Shown piece by piece: positions 12,913 to 24,979 of a DNA stretch of 64,000 bases (position 1 is the stretch's first letter; the number at the start of each line of letters is the position of its first letter). The notes below the pieces were generated by a model. The model had not been told where the DNA came from. It did no database searches and worked only from the letters and a program-made list of their open reading frames with translations. Source of the stretch: Eulemur rufifrons (taxonomy: Eukaryota > Chordata > Mammalia > Primates > Lemuridae); assembly GCF_041146395.1 (NCBI RefSeq), contig NC_091009.1, positions 373,501-437,500 on the forward strand. Direction: 5' to 3'. Made by a program: the position numbers and the translations under genes.

Positions 12913-13116
12913 CTAACTCTCAGACTTCTTGTTTTCTCAGAGTTTTGAAAGCCTACAATCCTACTAAGCCATGCATGAAAGCCGGCTCTGCCACAGTGTC
13001 CGGCATGAAACCGAGAGGCCCATACACTGCGTGGGATAGAGTGTGTTCTCAGCGACCATCACAGACTCCTAACTTCGCCTCCTAGTGCATACAGGGCCCA
13101 TGCCCTAAGCATAAAC
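12913..13116 (+). repeat. GC-rich block C1
   Basis: Family C is marked by AGCCATGCATGAAAGC, CACTGCGT, CAGCGACCATCACAGAC and CGCCTCCTAGTGCATACAGGGCC. This copy has a private GTGTCCGGCATG. It is mirrored by 33121-33324. Confidence 0.84.
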
Positions 13117-13585
13117 CCTACCCGTCACCCATAACCCTAACCAAGAACATAACACCTAACCCTGATCCTACTGCTCACCTCAACACGTAAACCTCACCGT
13201 AACCCTAAGTTCAACCCCTTATCTTAACGTTAATGCATGACACCCTGAGAACAAGCCTATACCGTAATTCTAACCCTAACTCCTAGCCATAACCATAACA
13301 CCTAATCCCTAATTCTGAAACGCCAACCCTAACCTTAACCCTACCAACACTAACCCTAACCCTAACTCTTAACCATAACACTAACCTTTACCCTAATGCC
13401 TAGAGATTTAACCCCAACACTGACCTACAGTTTCACTAACCCTACCCTCTAATGCTAACCTTAAACCTGAACCATAAACCTAACCCTTAACCCTAACCCT
13501 ATCCCTAACCCCCTTACCCTAACTCTAACTGTTAACCCTCACCCTAACCCTCAAACCTGACCCTAAACTTAAACCTTAATCCTAA

Positions 13586-13720
13586 CCATGCGTGAGATGA
13601 GCCTCTGCCTTTGTCCTGCATGACAGTTGAAGCCCAACACCCAGGGTACGATGAAGTGGGGACCCAGCCTTGCTCCACATCCACAGTGCCCCGTACGTTA
13701 GACAGGGCCCGTGCCCTAAC
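13586..13720 (+). repeat. GC-rich block E1 (shorter, divergent)
   Basis: About 135 bp, with CCATGCGTGAGATGAGCC, TGTCCTGCATGACAG, CCCAGGGTACGATGAAGTGG and ACAGGGCCCGTGCCC. It lacks the CTAATTCTCAGACTTC start of A, C and D. A 60-codon minus-strand frame through it is incidental. It is mirrored at 32392-32526, with the sum of positions near 46112. Confidence 0.8.
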
Positions 13721-13970
13721 ACACACCGTTAAACGTAAGCCCTAACCCTATCACTAAACCAAACCCTTAGTAAGCCCTGAATCTAACTCCTAACAGTAAC
13801 CCTAATCCCTGACCCTTACTCTTGCCTCTCACCGTATACCTAAACCCAACCACTAAACATAATCCTAATCTCTAACCCTAACAGTAATCCTAACCCTAAT
13901 TCTAACCTAAAACCCTAACCCCTAAACCTAATCCTAGTCCCTAACACCTAACCTTACCTTAAACCCAATT

Positions 13971-14120
13971 CCAATTCTCAGACTTCTTCAATTCAAAAAC
14001 TTAAAAAAGCCTACAATCCACCAATGCCGTGTCTGAGATGAGGGTCCGCCCCTATGTCCTGCATGACAGGCAGGCGCCAATGCCCAGGGTACTATGGAGT
14101 GGGGTCCGGGGGTCTGGAGG
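13971..14120 (+). repeat. GC-rich block F1, boundary block on the left of the satellite
   Basis: It starts CCAATTCTCAGACTTCTTCAA and has GCCGTGTCTGAGATGAGGG, TGTCCTGCATGACAGGCAGG and CCCAGGGTACTATGGAGTGG. It ends at GGGTCTGGAGG, where the 94-bp satellite begins. The same block sits inverted at the other satellite edge, so F marks both ends of the palindrome core. Confidence 0.82.
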
Positions 14121-17100
14121 CTTGCTAAACTCCAGTTTGGAAGAATTGCTATAGTCATATATAGGGATGCTTACATTTACTGATAGAAAGCAACTATTGG
14201 TGTGTGATTTGTAGGCTTGCCTTACTCTAGTTTGGATGAAGAAGCTGAATCATATATAGGAATATTAGCTTTGAGTTAGAGGAAGCATCTATGGGGGGTG
14301 CTTTTTTGGCTTGTTAAACTCTGGTTTGGAAGAAGTTCGAGAGTCTTATATAGGAATGATATCATTCATTCAGAGAAAGCAATTATAGGGAGTTGGTTTG
14401 TAGGCTTGCTAAGCTCTAGTTTGGAGGAAGGCGAGAGTCATATATAGGAACGCTTACATTCACATAAAGCGTCTACGGGGGGACGGTTTCTAGGCTTCCT
14501 AAACTCTAGCTTGGAAAAAGAGGACAGTTATGTATAGGAACTCTCGGCGGGGGATTTGTGGCATTGCTAAAACCTTAGATTGGAAAAGTTGCGGGAGTCA
14601 TACATAGGAATGTTAACATTCACTCAATGAAAGCAACTATAAGGGGTGCTTTCCAGGCTGGCTACACTCTAATTTGGAAAAAGTGCGACAGTCATATATA
14701 GGAAGGCTTATATTCACTCAGACAAAGCAATTATGTGTAGGTGTATAGTAGGCATGCTAACTCTAGTTTGGAAAATTTCGAGAGCCATGTATAGGAAAGC
14801 TTACAGTAACTTAGAGAAAGCAACGAACGGGGGTGGAGTGTAGGCTTGCTAAACTCTAGTTTGGAGGAAGTGCCATAGTCCTATATAGGAACGCTTAAAT
14901 TCGTTCAGAGAAAACAGCTGTCGGGGATTGGTTTGTAGACATAACTCAAGTTTGGAAGAAGTGCGAGAGACATATATAGGAATGTTTACATTGACTCAAA
15001 GAAAGCAACTATGGGGGAGTGTTATTTTGGCATGCCAGATGCTAGTTAGGAAGAAGTACAAGACTCATATATAGGAACGCTTACATTCACACAGCGAGAG
15101 CAACTACGGAGTAGTGTCAGGTAGACATGTTAAAGTCTAGCTTGGGAGAAGTTCCAGAGTCCTATATAGGAAAGGTAACAGCCACTTTGAAAAAGCAAGT
15201 CTTGGCGGGTGGTTTGTAGGCCTGCAAAACCCTGTTTTGGTTGAAGTGTGAGAGTCATATATGAGAACGCTTACATTCCCTCAGAGAAAGCAACGATGGG
15301 GTTGTTTGTAGGCTTACTAAACTGCAGTTTGGAAGAAGCACGAGAATCACATATAGGAACACATACATTTTGACGCACTGAAAGTAACTATGGGGTGGTG
15401 TTTTATAGGCATGCTAAACTCTAGTTTGGACGAAGTTTGAGAATCACATATAAGAAAGCTTACAGTCACTTAGAGAAAGCAAATCTCTGGGTGTGGAATG
15501 TAGGCCTGCTAAACTCTATTTTGGTTGAAGTGTGAGAGTCATATATGGGAACGCTTACATTCACTCAGAGAAAACAACATTTGGGTGGTTTTTTGTAGGG
15601 CATACTAAACTGCAGTTTGGAAGAAGTACGAGAGTCCTATATAGGAACACTTACATTCACGCAGAGAAAGCACTTATGGCGTCAGGTTTTGTAGGCATGC
15701 TAAACTGCAGTTTGGAAGAAGTTGGAGAACCTTATACAGGAATGATTACCATCACCTAGGGAAAACAACTCTCGGGAGATTGTTTGTACACATGCTAAAC
15801 TCTAATTTGGATGAAGTGTGAGAGTCAAACATGGGACCGCTTACATTCCCTCAGAGAAACAACATTGGGCTGGGTTTTGTAGGCATACTAATTAGTTTGG
15901 AAGAAGTACGAGAATGATATTTGGGAACGCTTACATTCACCCAGAGAAAGCAACTACGGGGTGGTGTTTTGTAAGCATGCTATAGTTTGGAAGAAGTTCT
16001 AAACCTGAACAGTCACTTAGAGAAAGCAACTCTTGGTGGGTGATTTTTAGGTCTGCTAAATTGTATTTTGAAAGAAGTACCAGAGTCATATATACTAATG
16101 CTTACATTCATGCAAAGAAAAAACTATGGGGTGATGTTTTGTGGGCATGTTAACCTGTAGTTTGGAAGAAGTTGGAGAGTCTTATTTAGGAAAGCTTACA
16201 GTCACCTAGAGAAAGCAACTCTCGGGAGATCCTTTCTTGGCCTGCTAAACTCTACTTTGCATCAATTGTGAGAGTCAAACATGGGAATGCTTTCATTCAT
16301 TCAGAGAACGCAACGTTTGGGTGGTGGTTTGTAGGCATTCTAAACTGTATTTTGGAGGAAGTACGAGAGTCATATATCTGAACGCTTACATTCAGGCATA
16401 GACAGCAACTCTGGGGTCGTATTTTGTTGGCATGCTAAACTGTGGTTTGGAAGAAGTTCGAGAGTCTTATATAGGAAAGATTACAGTGACACAGAGAAAA
16501 CAGCTCTCGGAAGTTTATTGGTAGGCCTGCTAAACTCTAATTTGGATGAAATGTGAGAACGCTTGCATTCATTCACTCAGAGAAAGAAACATTATCGTGA
16601 TGGTTTGAAGGCATAATAACTGTAGTTGGGAAGAAGTAGGAGAGTCATATATATGAATGGTTACATTCACGCAGAGAAAGCAACTGTGGGGTGGCGCAGG
16701 TATGCATGTTAATCTGTAGTTTGGAGGAAGTGCAAGAGTCATATCTGGGGAAAATTACAGTCACTTAGAGAAAGGAACCATCTTGGGCTGGTTTGTAGAT
16801 CTGCTAAATTCTATTTTGGAAACAGAGTGTGAGTCATATATGGGAACACTTATGTTCACTCAGAGAAAGCAACCACGGTGTGGTGTTTTGTTGGCATGCT
16901 GTAGTTTGAAAGAAGTTGGAGATTCTTATATAGGAAAGTTTACAGTCACCTAGAGAAAGCAACTCACGGGGTGTGGTTTGTAGGCCTGCTAAACTCTAAT
17001 TTAGATGAAGTGAGAGAGGCATATATATGAACGCTTATATTGATGCAGAGAAAGCAACTATGGGGTGGTGTTTTGTAGGCATGCTAAAATATAATTTGGA

Positions 17101-17605
17101 AGAAGTTCGAAAGCAGACAGTCACTTAGAGAAAGCAACTCTCGGCGGTTCATTTTTCGGTCTGCTAAATTGTATTTTGAAAGAAGTACCAGAGTCATATA
17201 TACAAACGCTTACATTCATGCAGAGAAAGCAACTGTGGGGTGGTGTTTTCTAGGCATGCTAAACTCTAGTTTGGACGAAGTTTGAGAATCACATATAAGA
17301 AAGCTTAGAGTCACTTAGAGAAAGCCAATCTCTGGGTGTGGAATGTAGGCGTGCTAAACTCTATTTTGGTTTCAGAGTGAGAGTCATATATGGGAAGGCT
17401 TACATTCACTCAGAGAAAGCTACGATGATGTGGTGGTTTGTAGGCATACTAAATTCTAGTTTGGAAGAAGTAGGAGAATGATATATGGGAACACTTACAT
17501 TCATGCAGAGAAAGCAATTATGGGGTGGATTTTTTGTAGCCATGCTAATCTCTATTTTGCAAGAAGTTAAAGAGTAATACATAGGAAAACGTACCGTCAT
17601 TCATA

Positions 17606-20297
17606 GAAACCAACTTTCGGGGGATGGTTTGTAGGCCTGCAAAACTCTACTTTGGAAGAAGGGGGAGAGTCATATTGGGGACTGCGTACATTCACTCAGA
17701 GAAATCAACGATGGGGTTGTGGTTTGTAGGCATACTAAACTCTAGTTTGGAAGAAGTACGAGAATCATATATAGGAACGCTTACATTCATGCAGAGAAAG
17801 CAACTATGGAGTGATGTTTGTATGCCTACTAAACTATAGTTTGGGGGATGTTCGAGAGTCATATCTGGGAAGTTTACAGTCATTTAGAGAAAGCAACTCT
17901 TGGGGGGGTGGTTCGTAGGCCTGCTAAACTCTATTTTCTATGAAGTGTTAGAATCATATACAGGAACGCTTACATTCACTCAGAGAAAGCAACGTTGGGG
18001 TGGCCGTTTTTGAGCATACTGAACTCTACTTTGGAAGAGGTACGAGAGACATATATAGGAACGCTTACATTAACACAGAGAAAGCAAATATGGGGTGCTG
18101 TAGTGCAGGCATGCTAAACTATAGATTGGAAGAAGTTCGAAAGCTGACAGTCATTTACAGAAAGCAACTCTTGGCGGGTGATTTTTAGGTCTGCTAAATT
18201 GTATTTTGAAAGACGTACCAGAGTCATATAGACAAACGCTTACATTCATGCAGAGAAAGAAACTATGGGGTGATGTGTTGTGGGGATGCTAAACTGCAGT
18301 TTGGAAGGAGTTCGAGAGTGTTATATAGGATAACTTACAGTCACCTAGAGAAAGCAACACTCGGGACAGCTTTGCAAGCCTGTAAACACTAATTAGCAGC
18401 AATTGTGAGAGTCAAACATGGGAACGCTTACATTCACTCAGAGAACACAACGTTTGGGTGGTGATTTGTAGGCATCATAACTGTAGTTTGGAAGAAGTAG
18501 GAGAGTCATATATATGAACGGTTACATTCACGCAGAGAAAGCAACTGATGGGTGGCGTATGTACGCATGTTAATGTATACTTTGGAGGAAGTTCGGGAGT
18601 CTTATCTGGGGAAAATTGCAGTCACTTAGAGAAAGCAACCATCGGGGGCCGTTTTGTAGATCTGCTAAATTCTATTTTGGAAGAAGAGAGAAAGTCATAT
18701 GTGGGAACGCTTATCTTCACTCAGAGAAATCAACGATGGGGCAGTGTTTCGTTGGCATGCTAAACTAGTTTGGAAGAAGTTCGCGAGTCTTATATAAGAA
18801 AGCTTACAGTCACCTAGAGAAAGTAACTCTCGGCAGATTGTTTCTAAGCATGCTAAACTCTAATTTGCGTCAATTGTGAGAGTCAAACATGGGAACGCTT
18901 ACATTCACTCAGAGAACGCAACGTTTGGGTGGTGGTTTGTAAGCATTCTAAACTGTATTTTGGAGGAAGTAGGAGAGTCATATATACGAATGCTTACATT
19001 CACGCAGAGAAAGCAACTCTGGGGTCGTATTTTGTTGGCATGCTAAACTGTGGTTTGGAAGAAGTTCGAGAGCCTTATATAGGAAAGATTACACTGACAC
19101 AGAGAAAACAACTCTCTGTAGTTTGTTGGTAGGTCTGCTAAACTGTAATTTGGATGAAGTGTGAGAACGCTTGCATTCACTCAGAGAAAGAACTTTGTCG
19201 TGGTGGTTTGTAGGAATAAGAACTGTAGTTCGAAGAAGTAGGAGAGTCATATATGAACGGTTACATTCACGCAGAGAAAGCAATTGTGGGGTGGTGTATG
19301 TAATCATCATAATCTGTAGTTTGGAGAAAGTTCGAGAGTCATATCTGGGGAAAATTAGAGTCACTTAGAGAAAGAAACCATCGGGGGCTGGTGTGTAGGT
19401 CTGCTAAATTCTATTTTGGAAAAAGAGTGAGAGTCATATATGGGAACGCTTATGTTCACCCAGAGAAATCAACGATGGGGCGCTGTATTGTTGGCATGCC
19501 AAACTGTAGTTTGGAAGATGTTCGAGAGTCTTATTAGGAAAGTTTACAGTCACCTAGAGAAAGCAACTCACAGGAGGTGGTTTGTAGGCCGCTAAAGTCT
19601 AATTTGGATGAAGTGAAAGAGGCATACATGGATATGCTTCATTCACTCAGAGAAAGGTAAGTTGGAGTGGCGGTTTTTAGGTATACTAAACTCCAGTTTG
19701 GAAGAAGTACGAGAGTCATATATATGAACGCTTATATGGACGCAGAGAAAGCAACTATGGGGTGGTGTTTTGTAGGCATGCTAAAATATAATTTGGAAGA
19801 AGTTCGAAAGCAGACAGTCACTTAGAGAAAGCAACTCTTGGCGGTGGATTTTTAGGTCTGCTAAATTGTATTTTGAAAGAAGTACCAGTGTCATATATAA
19901 GAACGCTTACATTCATGCAGAGAAAGCATCTGTGGGGTGGTGTATTGTAGGCATGCTAAAATCTAGTTTGGACGAAGTTTGAGAATCACATATAAGAAAG
20001 CTTAGAGTCACTTAGAGAAAGCAAATCTCTGGTTGTGGAATGTAGGCGTGCTAAACTCTATTGTGGTTTAAGACTGAGCGTCATATATGGAAAGGGTTAC
20101 ATTCACTCAGAGAAAGCAACGATGGTGTGGTGGTTTGTAGGCATACTAAACTTTAGTTTGGAAGAAGTAGGAGAATGATATATGGGAACGCTTACATTCA
20201 TGCAGAGAAAGCAATTATGCGGTGGATTTTTTGCACCCATGCTAATCTCTAGTTTGGAAGAAGTTATATAGGAAAGCGTACACTCATTTATAGAAAC
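17606..20297 (+). repeat. 2.69-kb higher-order unit in the left satellite arm
   Basis: The segment starting at the GGGGGATGGTTTGTAGG variant near 17606 recurs near 20298 (GGGGGATGAATGGTAGG). Both copies continue with a shared GGGGGAGAGTCATATTGGGG signature and a nearly identical run of several monomers. The spacing of about 2690 bp matches that of the right arm, so this level of organisation predates the inversion or is kept in step by exchange. Confidence 0.8.
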
Positions 20298-20956
20298 CAA
20301 TTTACGGGGGATGAATGGTAGGCCTGCAAAACTCTACTTTGGAAGAAGGGGGAGAGTCATATTGGGGACTGCGTACATTCACTCAGAGAAATCAACGATG
20401 GGGTTGTGGTTTGTAGGCATACTAAACTCTAGTTTGGAAGAAGTACGAGAATCATATATAGGAACGCTTACATTCATGCAGAGAAAGCAACTATGGAGTG
20501 ATGTTTGTATGCCTACTAAACTATAGTTTGGGGGATGTTCGAGAGTCATATCTGGGAAGTTTACAGTCATTTAGAGAAAGCAACTCTTGGGGGGGTGGTT
20601 CGTAGGCCTGCTAAACTCTATTTTCAATGAAGTGTTAGAATCATATACAGGAACGCTTACATTCACTCAGAGAAAGCAACGTTGGGGTGGTGGTTTGTAG
20701 GTATACTAACCTGTAATTTGGAAGAAGCAAAAGAATCACATATAGAACCGCTTACATTCAGGCACTGAAAGCCACTATGGGTTCGTGTTTTTAGGCATGC
20801 TAAACTGTAGTCTGGAAGAAGTTCGAAAGCTGTCACTTAGAGAAAGAAACTCTCTGCGGGTGATTTTTAGGTCTGCTAAATTGTGTTTTGAAATAAGTAC
20901 CAGAATCATAGTTACAAACGGTTACATTCATGCAGAGAAAGAAACTATGGGGTGAT

Positions 20957-20988
20957 GTTTTGTGGGCATGCTAAACTGCCCACAAAAC
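20957..20988 (+). other. Perfect 12-bp hairpin replacing part of a monomer
   Basis: GTTTTGTGGGCA (20957-20968) is followed after an 8-base loop by its exact reverse complement (20977-20988). Sister monomers such as 18270-18310 have AGTTTGGAAGGAG here instead. The second half of the hairpin therefore looks copied back from the first, as expected of a template-switch mutation. Confidence 0.8.
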
Positions 20989-21559
20989 TTCTAAGAAGTT
21001 CGAGAGTCTTATATAGGAAAGCTTACAGTCACCTAGAGAAAGCAACTCTCGGGAGATGGTTTCTAAGCCTGCTAAACTAATTTGCACCGATTGTTAAAGT
21101 CAAACATGGGAAGGTTTACATCCACTCAGAACGCAACATTTGGGTTGTGGTTTGTGGCCATAATAATTGTAGTTCGGAAAAAGTAGGAAAGTCATATATA
21201 TGAACGGTTACATTCACGCAGAGAAAGCAACTGTTGGGTACCGTATGTACGCGTGCTAATCTATAGTTTGGAGGAAATTCGAGAGTCATATCTAGGGAAA
21301 ATTACAGTCACATAGCTAAATCAACCATCGGGGACTGGTTTGTAGGTCTGCTAAATTCTATTTTGGAAAAAGAGATTCATATAAGGGAATGCTTATGTTC
21401 ACTCAGAGAAAGCAACGATCCGGTGGTGTATTGTTGGCATGCTAAACTGTAGTTTGGAAGAAGTTCGAGAGTTTTATATAGGAAAGCTTACATTCACCTA
21501 GAGAAAGCAACTTTCAGGATGTGGTTTATAGGCCTGGTGAACTCTAATTTGGATCAAGT

Positions 21560-21600
21560 GTGAGAGTCATACATACGAGTTCCAAAATACAGTTTAGTAT
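21560..21600. other. Polarity-flip junction of the satellite
   Basis: The forward monomer stops inside GTGAGAGTCATACATAC and is followed within a few bases by TTCCAAAATACAGTTTAG, which is the reverse complement of the usual monomer start. No foreign DNA lies between. All monomers before this point are forward and all after it are reverse. Confidence 0.9.
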
Positions 21601-22142
21601 GCCTACAAACCACCAGCCCAACATTGCTTTCTCTGAGTGGATATAGGCTTTCCCTTATATGAATCTCGGACTGCTTTCAAAATGCAATTTACCGGACCTA
21701 CAAAACACCGCCTGAGAGTTGCTTTCTCTCACTATAAGCTTTCCTATATATGACTTTGGAACATAGTTTAGCATGCCAACAAAAGGCCACCCCATAGTTT
21801 GCGTGAATGTAAGCGTTCCTATGCATCACGCTCGTACTTCTTCCAAAGTATAGTACACCTACAAACCACCTCCCCAACTTTGCTTTTTCTGAGTGAATGT
21901 AAGCATTCTTTTATTCTCGTACTTCCTCCAAACTCCAGTTTAGTGTGACTAAAAACCACCACCGCAACCCTGCTTTCTCTGAGTGAATGTTAGCGTTCCC
22001 GTTTATGATTCACACTTCATCCAAAATAGAATTTAGCAGAACTACAAACCGGCCCCCAAGGGTTGCTTTCTCTATGCGACTGTAAGCTTTCCTATTACTC
22101 TTAACTTCTTCGCAACTAGAGATTTGCATGCCTACAAAACAC

Positions 22143-22600
22143 CACCCCATAGTTGCCCTCTCTGCGTGAATGTAAGCACTTGTATATATGACTCTGCTAC
22201 TTCTTCCAAAATACAGTTTAGTATGCTTACAAACAACCAACCAAACGTTGCGTTCTCTGAGAGAATGTTAGCGTTCCCAAGTATGACTGTTCCAAATGAT
22301 GCAAAATAGAGTTTAGCAGGCTTACAAACTATCTCTCGAAAGTTGCTTCCTCTGGGGGACTGTAAGCTTTCCTATAAAAGACTGTCGAACTTCTTCAAAA
22401 CTACATTTCAGCACGCCAACAAAACATCACCACATAGTTTCTTTCTCAGCATAAATATAAGCGATTTTATATATGACTCTGGTACTTCTTTCAAAATACA
22501 ATTTAGCAGACCTCTAAATCAACCGCCGAGAGTTGCCTTCTCTAAGTCACTGTCAGCTTTCGAACTTCTTCCAAATTATATTTTAGCAGGCCTACAAAAC
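22143..22600 (-). repeat. 458-bp tandem duplication, copy 1
   Basis: About five monomers, starting CACCCCATAGTTGCCCTC and including the private signature ACTATCTCTCGAAAGTTGC (near 22330). The next copy begins about 458 bp later. Confidence 0.78.
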
Positions 22601-23058
22601 ACCACCCCATAGTGGCCCTCTCTGGGTGAATGTAAGCGCTCATATATATGACTCTGCTACTTCCAAAATACCGTTTAGTATGCTTACAAACAACCACCCA
22701 AAAGTTAAGTTCTCTGAGAGAATGTTAGCGTTCCCAAGTATGACTGTTCCAAATGATGCAAAGTAGAGTTTAGCAGGCTTACAAACTATCTCTCGAAAGT
22801 TGCTTCCTCTAGGGGACTGTAAGGTTTCCTATAAAAGACTGTCGAACTTCTTCGAAACTACATTTCAGCACGCCAACAAAACATCACCACATAGTTTTTC
22901 TCAGCATCAATGTAAGAGATTTTATATATGACTCTGGTACTTCTTTCAAAATACAATTTAGCAGACCTCAAAATCAACCGCCAAGAGTTGCATACTCTAA
23001 GTCACTGTCAGCTTTCGAACTTCTTCCAAATTATATTTTAGCATGCCTACAAAACACC
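22601..23058 (-). repeat. 458-bp tandem duplication, copy 2
   Basis: Repeats copy 1 with few changes (CACCCCATAGTGGCCCTC; ACTATCTCTCGAAAGTTGC near 22785). The duplication has no counterpart in the left arm. Confidence 0.78.
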
Positions 23059-24979
23059 ACCCCATAGTTGCTTTCTCTGCGTCCATATAAGCGTTCATAT
23101 ATATGACTCTCGTACTTCTTCCAAATTGGAGTTTAGTATACCTAAAAACCGGCACCACAATTTACCTTTCTCTGAGTGAATGAAGCGTATCCATGTATGC
23201 CTCTTTCACTTCATCCAAATTAGAGTTTAGTGGCCCACAAACCACCTCCTGTGAGTTGCATTCTCTAGGTGACTGTAAACTTTCCTATATAAGACTCTCG
23301 AACTTCTTCCAAACTACAGTTTAGCATGCCAACAATACAGCGCCCCATCGTTGATTTCTCTGAGTGAACATAAGCGTTCCCATATATGACTCTCACTCTT
23401 CTTCCAAAATAGAATTTAGCAGACCTACACAACACCCGATGGTTCCAATTCTCTACGTGACTCTAATTTTTCCCACATATGACTCTCGAACTTTCTCCAA
23501 ACTATAGATTATGATGATTACATAGGCCACCCCACAGTTGCTTTCTCTGCGTGAATGTAACCGGTCATATATGACTCTCCTTCTTTTAAACTACAGCATT
23601 TATTCCTACAAACCATCACGACAACGTTCTTTCTCTGAGTGAATGCAAGCATTCTCACACTTCATCCAAATTACAGTTTAGCAGACCTACCAACAAACTA
23701 CAGAGAGTTGTTTTTCTCTGTGTCACTGTAATCTTTCTTATGTAAGGCTCTCGAACTTCTTCCAAACCACAGTTTAGCATGCCAACAAAATACGACCCCA
23801 GAGTTGCTTTCTCTGCGTGAATGTAAGCATTCGTATATATGAGTCTCCTACTTCCTCCAAAATACAGTTTAGAATGCTTACAAACCACCACCCAAACGTT
23901 GCGTTCTCTGAGTGAATGTAAGCGTTCCCATGTTTGACTCTCACAATTGATGCAAATTAGAATTTAGCATGCTTAGAAACAATCTCCCGAGAGTTGCTTT
24001 CTCTAGGTGACTGTAATTTTCCCCAGATATGACTCTCGCACTTCCTCCAAACTACAGATTAGCATGCATACATACGCCACCCAACAGTTGCTTTCTCTGC
24101 GTGAATGTAACCGTTCATATATATGACTCTCCTACTTCTTCTGAACTACAGTTATTATGCCTACAAACCACCACCCAAACGTTGTGTTCTCTGAGTGAAT
24201 GTAAGCGTTCCAATGTTTGACTCTCACAATTGCTGCTAGTTAGAGTTTAGCAGGCTTGCAAAGCTCTCCTGAGTGTTGCTTTCTCTAGGTGACTGTAAGC
24301 TATCCAAATAACACTCTCGAACTCCTTCCAAACTGCAGTTTAGCATCCCCACAACACATCACCCCATATTTTCTTTCTACGCATGAATGTAAGCGTTTGT
24401 ATATAAGACTCTGACACGTCTTTCAAAATACAATTTAGCAGACTGAAAAAATCACCCGCCAAGAGTTGCTTTCTCTAAGTGACTGTCAGCTTTCGAACTT
24501 CTTCCAATCTATAGTTTAGCATGCCTGCACTACAACACCCCGTATTTGCTTTCTCTGTGTTAATGTAAGCGTTCGTATTTATGTCTCTCGGACCTCTTCC
24601 AAAGTAGAGTTTAGTATGCTCAAAAACGGCCACCCCAACGTTGCTTTCTCTGAGTGAATGTAAGCGTTCCTGTATATGATTTTAACACTTCATTGAAAAT
24701 AGAGTTTAGCAGGCCTACGAACCACCCCCAGAGAGTTACATCCTCCAAACTATAGTTTAGTAGGCATACAAACATCACTCCATAGTTGCTTTCTCTGCGT
24801 GAATGTAAGCGTTCCTATATATGATTCTCGTACTTCCTCCAAACTAGAGTTTAGTATGCCTACAAAACACAAGCCCATCCTTGATTTCTCTGAGTCAATG
24901 TACGTGGTCCCCAATATGACTCTCCCCCTTCTTCCAAAGTAGAGTTTTGCAGGACTACCGTCCATCCCCCGAAAGTTGG

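Larger units (their letters stand above)
14121..21574 (+). repeat. 94-bp satellite, left arm (forward)
   Basis: About 79 diverged monomers of 92-95 bp. A typical monomer reads GCTAAACTCTAGTTTGGAAG, then AGTTCGAGAGTCATATATAGG, AACGCTTACATTCAC, CAGAGAAAGCAAC, a G/T-rich stretch (GGGGTGGTGTTTT) and GTAGGCAT. Monomers alternate in a three-step pattern of about 280 bp. One type has TACGAGAG with ATTCACGCAG, one has TTCGAGAG with ACAGTCACCTAG, and one has TGTGAGAG with ATTCACTCAG. The many short open frames on both strands are monomer shadows. No CENP-B box was seen. No gene was found in this 7.4 kb. Confidence 0.93.
21578..23990 (-). repeat. Unpaired central part of the right satellite arm
   Basis: The left arm pairs cleanly with the right arm only up to about 21300 on the left and 24000 on the right. 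This inverted stretch, together with 21300-21574, forms an asymmetric spacer of about 2.7 kb. It consists of ordinary inverted monomers, including a 458-bp duplication and a copy of sequence also seen at 25.5-26.1 kb. Confidence 0.6.

Noticed and set aside
14140..14165. TATA-like CATATATAGG in monomers as a promoter
   Set aside because: It occurs in almost every monomer on one strand or the other as part of the consensus, and no other promoter or gene signal accompanies it.
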